The position numbers and the translations under genes are program-made. A stretch of DNA of 64,000 bases from Amborella trichopoda (Eukaryota > Streptophyta > Magnoliopsida > Amborellales > Amborellaceae), in NCBI RefSeq assembly GCF_000471905.2, contig NW_006499207.1, positions 3,233,977 through 3,297,976 on the forward strand, written 5' to 3'. Below are positions 58,089-64,000 of this stretch, piece by piece (within the stretch, counting starts at the first letter, position 1; every line of letters starts with the position of its first letter). The notes under the pieces were generated by a model. It was given only the letters and a program-made list of their open reading frames with translations, was not told the origin of the DNA and searched no databases.

Positions 58089-58438
58089 AAGCTGAAGGCA
58101 TACTGCCTCTCACACTCAAGATCAGCCCTATCGTCCAAGTGATAAAGTTTTATGCCTTGGACATAAAACCTTCATTCAACATGCTGTTAGGAAGACCTTG
58201 GCTACATGAAAACCTCGTGGTCACCACTACACTCCATCAATGCCTCAAAATTTTGACTAAAAATGGTGTCACGAAGGTATGTGCTAAACCCCCTTCTTTT
58301 CTTAATCCTAGTGTACATAACGGGAAGTTAGTCATAGGGGTCGAGCTTGGAGAAATCTCACTCGCTTCCTTCGAGCAGGCCGATTGTGCCACCTTACGCC
58401 TAGAGGGCGGCAACCCTATTCTTCAAATTTTATAAACT
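58089..58438 (+). pseudogene. C-terminal half of Tat-type protease
   Basis: The readable frame (58139-58435) has ALDIKPSFNMLLGRPWLHEN, then LHQCLKI, the hallmark of the end of the Tat/Ogre protease (LLGRPW). The catalytic Asp loop should lie upstream and is missing, because the LTR fragment ends at 58088. The frame then continues to a stop at 58436. It belongs with the RT at 62470 as one pol. Confidence 0.85.
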
Positions 58439-59259
58439 TCCACATCGATGGATGACATTATCCAATGTCAACATTAATACGGTTTCGGGTCCCTCGAGGC
58501 TTGACACATGCTCTTCTCCCAAGGCTTCCAACCAGGCCAAGGCTTTGGTAGTCAAGGGCGAGGCGTCACGAAGGCAATTTCTGTATCACTTCAATCCAAA
58601 CTAAAAACGGTGATCGACGAGGTCTTGGGTGTTCTTTCACCTTATTTCAAAGCAGGATGAAGCCTTCAAGATATATGGGCTTTGTATCTAGAGGCATTCA
58701 AAGCCTCGATCCTCTCGATTCCCATCCTTCAAAACGGCCAAAGGTGATACTTGATTCCCCAACGGAGAATAATTCTTCTTCCACTTCTTAGCACACACAA
58801 GAACTGGGAATTGAAGAACTTTTTGCTGACCTGGATTTGAAGGTATGAACAATCCGCTCTAACACAGCCAAGTGTTCTCATCCATTATATAAACCCAGGA
58901 ACGGAATTGGTCAGTCACTTTCGTATCTCGAGAATCGCATGAAGCATATTAGCGGCACCTTCAAGTCCTGATGCCAAAAAACAAATAAGCGCAGGGTGGC
59001 CATCTAACCACCCTGCGCCTCCGGTCCCCAACATTTCTCTCGCGAGTCCTATAAAGGACACCTCTTGTGTTATTTCAAAAACCGTTGAAAATTCAAAACA
59101 TGATAAAATTGATAATAATGAAAAAGAATTTTAAAAAACAGCGAACACTTAAGATAGCCCAATAACGATGCATAATACCCAAGATGACGAATTGGACGAC
59201 CAAGACAAAGATCAAGAGAACTAAGAGTATGAAGAAATCGCTCAACCTGAAGAACTCAC
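58439..59259 (+). pseudogene. Protease-RT linker of Tat pol with a G-patch-like motif
   Basis: In broken frames. At about 58510-58575 it reads GFQPGQGFGSQGRGV, which fits the G-patch-like segment that follows protease in many Tat/Ogre elements. Near 59190-59259 there is an acidic stretch (DDELDDQDKDQEN, stop, EYEEIAQPEELT) typical of the region before RT. The frame resumes after the inserted LTR at 62246. The part 58990-59150 is too decayed to read. Confidence 0.65.
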
Positions 59260-60059
59260 TGGTTAGATGCCTCGATCTTGCCCTCCGAATCTGGATGATT
59301 GGGCGACAAGCATCTCGGGTTTCAGGGGAGACCTGGGACTTTTTGAGATCACTCTCTCGGAAACCTCTTTCGAGAACAAGGGTAGGTATTACCAACCAAC
59401 GAGAGAGGAATTGAAGGTGGGTTCGGGACTAACTTGGGCTGGCTTGCGTGGGTGTCCTCTTAGATCATGAAGATAGCCCCTTAGTCATAAAACTGGTTCG
59501 AAATCGCCTCCCTTGGCTTGTGTTTTCCTGTTTTCTACAATCACACATATATGGCAAATATTATACGACAGGTAGGTCACCTGACCTTGCCCCTTTGGTG
59601 AACGTAAACAAGCGTGCACATTCACAAGAAGAAGAGAAGAATAAGAGAAGGAAGATGGGGGAGAGAGAAATTTGACTAGGCAGGGAGATCAGCATAGTGA
59701 CTAAGCTGGTAGGTAATTCGTTTGAGGTGGCTGTAACACGGGTTCGATAACTCAAACCGGCTCAACAAAGTTACTAGTAGACGTCAATATCGATACTGAT
59801 TAGCTAGATGCGATGGTTAGTCTGTTGTGGCAATAAAGCGAGCACAGTAATTCTGGCACAACAACACTACGGCTAGACGATAAAGCTACCATAAGAGGCT
59901 AATCCTAACCCCTCTTAATCAAACAAAAGGATAACAGAAGGCATGGAACTCATAAAGACAGAATAAGAAGTACGAGAATAAGACGAGAAAAGAAAGAAAG
60001 AGAGGAAGGGAAAGAAAGGAGGAGAAGAGTGTGAGAGAAGAGAGAAGGAAGGAGAGAGG

Positions 60060-60530
60060 AGGGAGAAGGACACAGTTGGTGCTAAGCATCATCGACTCTG
60101 ATGAAAGAAGAAGAGAAAGAATACACTGTTGACGCTAGGCATTGTCAGCTATGTTAGAAGAAGAAGAGAGAGATGACACAGTCGGTACAAGGTTTCACCG
60201 GTTGTGTTAGAGAGAGAAGGGGTAAGAAGGACACAGTCGGCACTAGGCATTACCGGCTATGTTTTTTGTTTAGAAGAGAGGAGAGAGAAAGACATAGTCG
60301 GTGCTAGGCATTGCCAACTGTGTTTTAAGAAGAGTAGAGAGAGAGACATAGTCGGTGCTATGCATTACCGACTGTGTTTTAAGAAGAGAGAGAAGATGCA
60401 GTTGGCACTGAGTTTCCCCGACTGGGCTAGATAGAGGAGAGAGAGGGGACATAGTCGATACTAAGCTTCACCGACTGTGTCTAGACAGAGGAGAGAGAGG
60501 CGGTGCAGTCGGTGGTGAGCGTCACCGACT
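60060..60530 (-). repeat. Hairpin-repeat array in C LTR copy 6
   Basis: About nine units of CACAGTCGGTGCTAGGCATTGCCGACTGTG type: stems such as ACAGTCGG and CCGACTGT, longer than in other copies, separated by GAGAGAGAGA spacers. This is the clearest inverted repeat of all copies. Confidence 0.82.
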
Positions 60531-60539
60531 GTGTCTAAG

Positions 60540-60840
60540 GAAGGGAATAGAGGATGAGAAGAAGAGAGAGAAAGAGAGAGATGAGAAGAAGAGAGAGATA
60601 GATAGAGATGATAAGAAGAGAGAAAGAGAGATAAAGATGAGAAGAAGAGAGAGATAGAAATGAGAAGATTAGAGAAAGAGAGATAGAGATGAGAAGAAGA
60701 GGGAGAAAGAGAGATAAATATGAGAAGATGAGAGAGAAAAAGAGAGAAAAAGAGGAGAGAAAGAGGGGAGAAGAGAGAAAGTTACCTTATCGAAGGGTAC
60801 CGTCCCTTTTCTTCTCTCTTCTCTCTCTCTCTCTCCAAGA
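60540..60840 (-). repeat. Purine-rich tract of C LTR copy 6
   Basis: GAGAAGAAGAGAGA-type simple sequence, the complement of the CT tract found after the R region of every C LTR. Confidence 0.85.
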
Positions 60841-60927
60841 CGCACCCACGAGCTTAAGCAAAAATGATGTCGTTATTGAATCTTTAAGAATGAACCCAAG
60901 GGGATTTTACAATTTGGCTTTACATGC

Positions 60928-60934
60928 TTATATA
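60928..60934 (-). promoter_or_regulatory. LTR TATA box (C copy 6)
   Basis: TATATAA on the minus strand, followed by GCATGTAAAG; same place relative to the tract as in other C LTRs. Confidence 0.6.
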
Positions 60935-62245
60935 GAATTTGGCCCAAACATGAGTGGACGCTCAAAAACTACCTAGAATTAAGGATTATTACAATTTAAT
61001 TGAAATTAAAAGAAATTCTAAAAATGGGTGTAAAAGGATTGTTTTACCCCTGCCTAGCAATGTGTGGAATTCATGAACAGTCCCTGTTGCTGCCCGAGAA
61101 CTTGCATGATCTTCCATGACTGATCTGGGGTTGTTTTGATACTTGTTTGATCGAAAGATGATTGTTTTCTTGTGGGGCTCGACATGACGATGGATTTGAT
61201 ACCAACTTCGAGCCATGAATCATATCTTTAAGCCATGATCATGAGACTTTAATTTTGGATGAATCTTGAAAACTTTGAATCAATTGTGTGCTCATTCCTT
61301 GAAGTTTTTCTTCCATTTCTTCGTTGAATCACACTAAGCATGATGTCATGATCACGTTGCAACAAGTGTGGCACGATTTCGTGTCCAGATAAGGATTTTG
61401 TCGTCTTGAGTTTTTGGTCGGAATCTTGAAATCTGGTTGCCAAAATTTACAGTAGTTTCTGCATCTTCATGTGTGAAATCCAGCCATTCATCATATGAGA
61501 TGTTTCTACCAAAGATAGCCTCTGACCTTACGCACATAATGCAATTGATTTCATGCCGATCGGGTATGTGAGCATCATGATTTAATCGCCGGAGTATGAT
61601 GTGCTGTTGTTGAATTTTCTGCAACTTTCTTCACGAATCACCAACTTCTCTTTAGTTTTTCTCTCTACTCGAGCATCGTCATAGGGTGTATCACATATCG
61701 AAATGCTCGTCCTGATGAGAGGAATATGCTAACAAAATTTGAGAGCGATCCGACTTGAAACGAGTGAGATATAGGCCCCGAAAGTCACTGGCCATGATTG
61801 TAAAAACAGCCACTTTTAATGGTGTTTTTGTGCATGGTGGCCACATGAGAATAGTGTGGGCCTACCCTTTTTTAGTATTTTACCCATAACATTGTCTTAG
61901 AGTGCCCAATTAAGTCGAAACTTGACCCATAGGGGTTTTCAATCGTTTCAGATTCAATGGCGGTGGTCTCACTACTGTTTGATGTACCAAAAATATAGTT
62001 CTAGTTATAGGGTCTATTTCAAGGTGTAAAGGCCAATTTTTTTGAAATTATGTATTTGTGTTCACTGCCTTAGATATGTCTGATCACGATAAAACTTGGT
62101 AGATGGTCTTTTAGAGTGCTAATAAAGATATGGACCGATTTTGGGGCCATTCTGAGACTGTCAAAATTTTCACTATTGTGTAAGACTACCTGCTTCCTCT
62201 TTATTCTACATCGGGAACCAAGGCGATGAAAAATGCGTTCAAATA

Positions 62246-63240
62246 CACACTTCCCATATTGAGAAATTCATGAAGAGTTTCGATGGTGAACCAACAGCTA
62301 TCATCGAAGAGACGATCAACATAAACCTAGGAACTGAGAAAGACCCTAGATTAACCCAGATTAGAACCTCCCTATGTCCTGAGGAGTGGGAAAACATGAT
62401 TTCCTTTCTTAAGAATATCGCGATGTCTTAGCCGGATCATACAATGATACGCCAGGGCTAGAACCCATATTGGTGCAACATCACCTAATATTCAATGAAG
62501 GAGCAAAGCCTGTAAGGCAGAAACTCCAACGTCAAAATACCCACCTTGAGCTCAAAGTCATAGAAGAAATCGACAAACTGCTCAAGTCAAAGTTCGTTAC
62601 CCCTGTCAATTACTCAGAATGGTTGGCCAACATAGTGGTCATATCCAAGAAAGACGGGAAGATCCGAGTGTGTGTTGATTACAGAGACCTCAACAAGGCA
62701 TGTCCCAAGGACAAATTTCCATTACAAAACAAAAATGCCTTGGTCAACAACACTGCGGGACACGAGATGTTGTCATTCATGGACAGCCTCTCAAGCTACT
62801 GCCAGATCCACATGGCACAAGAAGACCAAACCAAAACATTGGTCATAACGCAATGGGGAACTTACTGTTACTGTGTCATGCCCTTTGGCCTAAAAAATGC
62901 AGGGGCAACTTATCAGAGGGCAATGACTAACATCTTCTACGACTTGATGCACACCATCATGGAAGACTATGTCGACGATATTCTAGTCAAGTCGAAGACC
63001 AAGTCTGATAATCTCACCAACCTGAGAACCATTTTTAAAAGACTCCGAAAACATCAACTCAAACTCAATCCACAGAAATGTTCCTTTGTAGTTGAATCCG
63101 GCAAATTACTAGGCTTTATAGTGAGACAAAGGGGCATGATGTGGACCTATTCAAAATACGAGCCATCACTTAAATGCCCCCTCCCTGAAACATCAGAGAA
63201 ATCTGTGGGCTTCAAGGTCGTATACAAGCCATAAGGCGTT
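62246..63240 (+). pseudogene. Tat/Ogre reverse transcriptase, catalytic box intact
   Basis: Upstream part (62246-62428) reads EKFMKSFDG, IEETININLGTEKD, CPEEWENM before a stop and shift at about 62430. The open frame 62470-63234 (254 codons) contains the RT fingers and palm: WLANIVVISKKDGKIRVCVD (62621-62680), NTAGHEMLSFMD, MPFGLKNAGATYQRAM (62880-62925) and the catalytic YVDDILVKS (62968-62994) with both Asp residues. Then LNPQKCSFVVESGKLLGFIV. At about 63140 the frame shifts. This is the best-preserved enzyme domain in the window. The sequence is typical of Tat/Ogre and unlike element B. Confidence 0.93.
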
Positions 63241-63800
63241 TTATTTCACAACTAGTAGACAAGTGGGCATCGTTCAATAGGCTTCTTAAGAAATATACCC
63301 CATTCATATGGGATAATGGATGCCAAGAAGCATTCGATCAAATTAAGGAGTACCTAACCAAACCTCCCATCCTTAGTCCTCCAAATCCAGATAAACCCCT
63401 GTTCCTATACATGTCAGTGAAGGTCAAGACCATGGTGGTAAAGCTAGGACAATACGATGACCACTGAAAAGAACAAACGATATACTGTATCAGCAAAACC
63501 ATGGTCGACTATGAGACAAGATACACGAATGTGGAGAAGCACTGCTTGACGCTTGTGTGGGCCATGTAGAATTTAAGACACTATGTCTTATCTCATATAG
63601 TCGAGCTCATCTTAAAAGTTGATCCACTCAAGTACCTATTGGAAAGACCAGTCCTTAACAGTTGTTTGGCGAAGTGGAGAATGCTATTGAGCGAGTACGA
63701 GATCGAATATGTCACTCAAAAATCAGTCAAAGGACAAGCCATTGCTGACACTTGGCTGAACACGCACTGTCAGATAACACTCCCGTTACCACGAATCTCC
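63140..63800 (+). pseudogene. Tat pol connection and first RNase H
   Basis: Frame-shifted continuation: RRFISQLVDKW and FIWDNGCQEAFDQIKEYL (63235-63350), KPPILSPPNPDKPLFLYMSV (63360-63420), then TIYCISKTMVDYETRYTNVEKHCL (63478-63550) and LRHYVLSHIVELILKVDPLK (63570-63630), and MLLSEYEIEYVTQKSVKGQA (63681-63740). Stops at about 63465 and 63567. The first catalytic block (normally before G-x-x-L-x-Q) has decayed, reading MVVKLGQYDD. This is the usual first RNase H of Ty3/gypsy pol. Confidence 0.88.
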
Positions 63801-63805
63801 CTTAT

Positions 63806-64000
63806 GAGAACCTGTTCACAATTGAGGACTCAATTTGGGAGTTGTACTTCGATGGTGCAAGGAACGAATATGGGTCCGGTGTAGGTGTCAGACTATGCTC
63901 ACCTGAGAATATTTTAATGTTAACAACCATCAGATTGAATTTTTCATGTACCAATAACATTGCTAAATATGAAGCCTTGATAGCCGAGCTCATGAATGCC
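63806..64000 (+). CDS. Second RNase H domain (archaeal-like type) of Tat pol, cut by the window end
   Basis: A second RNase H starts right after the first: IWELYFDGARNEYGSGVGV (63830-63885), then SPENILM, CTNNIAKYEALIAELMNA to the edge. The FDGA Asp and the YEAL Glu are the first two catalytic residues of the archaeal-like RNase H known to follow the normal one in Tat-lineage elements. The frame is open to base 64000 with no stop from 63806. It lies in a different frame from the preceding block. Confidence 0.88.

Larger units (their letters stand above)
59260..62245 (-). mobile_element. Reversed solo C LTR inserted in Tat pol (copy 6, 2986 bp)
   Basis: Plus strand starts TGGTTAGATGCCTCGATC (complement of the C LTR end) and ends GCGTTCAAATA, the complement of the C LTR start with the terminal CA changed to TA. 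Flanks are CTCAC (59255-59259) and CACAC (62246-62250), a 5-bp duplication with one mismatch. The pol frame before and after the insertion is in register if the LTR and one flank copy are disregarded. No internal region, so it is a solo LTR. Confidence 0.9.

Overview
This window looks like plant nuclear DNA and consists of nested, decayed Ty3/gypsy LTR retrotransposons. I see no host gene, no tRNA or rRNA gene and no CRISPR array. The kind of genome follows from the elements. One lineage is a Del/Tekay-type chromovirus (initiator-Met tRNA primer site, two zinc knuckles, chromodomain after integrase). The other is the Tat/Ogre lineage (non-Met primer sites, a second RNase H after the first, a G-patch-like segment after protease). 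Very long LTRs (2.6-3.9 kb) and heavy transition decay suggest an old, methylated, repeat-rich compartment of a large plant genome. I cannot name the species.

Layout. 1-1525: right end of an LTR of a Tat/Ogre-like family I call C. 1558-12334: element A, a Tekay-like derivative that keeps gag but carries a 1.6 kb array of 84-bp repeats where pol should be; it is flanked by a 5-bp duplication with one mismatch. 12335-22377: remains of a tandem LTR-internal-LTR-internal-LTR array of family C, with coding-free internal regions. 22378-34183: an LTR of a sister family D, split by element B (22541-32652), a full-length but dead Tekay chromovirus with gag, protease, RT, RNase H, integrase and chromodomain. 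34184-40504: a second D LTR with primer site, a conserved reading frame upstream of gag, and gag. 40505-49283: a gag-truncated C element with two LTRs. 49284-51603: LTR fragments and repeat blocks. 51604-56790: a Tat-type LTR (family E, begins TGTAGACACCCC) with primer site, split by a reversed Tekay-type solo LTR. 56798 to the right edge: a D LTR fragment joined to Tat pol (protease, G-patch-like segment, RT, RNase H, second RNase H), split by a reversed solo C LTR.

How the parts relate. The autonomous machinery belongs to two lineages, B (Tekay) and the right-edge Tat pol. The other copies (A and the C derivatives) keep termini and primer sites but have lost pol, so they could only have moved using proteins from relatives. 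Almost every coding segment carries nonsense or catalytic-site changes that fit C-to-T or G-to-A transitions. No element here appears able to move by itself.

What deserves a second look: arrays of short GC-rich hairpins with 7-8 nt loops in families C, D and E; tandem arrays apparently born from modules of the elements' own LTRs; a coding-conserved reading frame upstream of gag; and a dual RNase H at the right edge.
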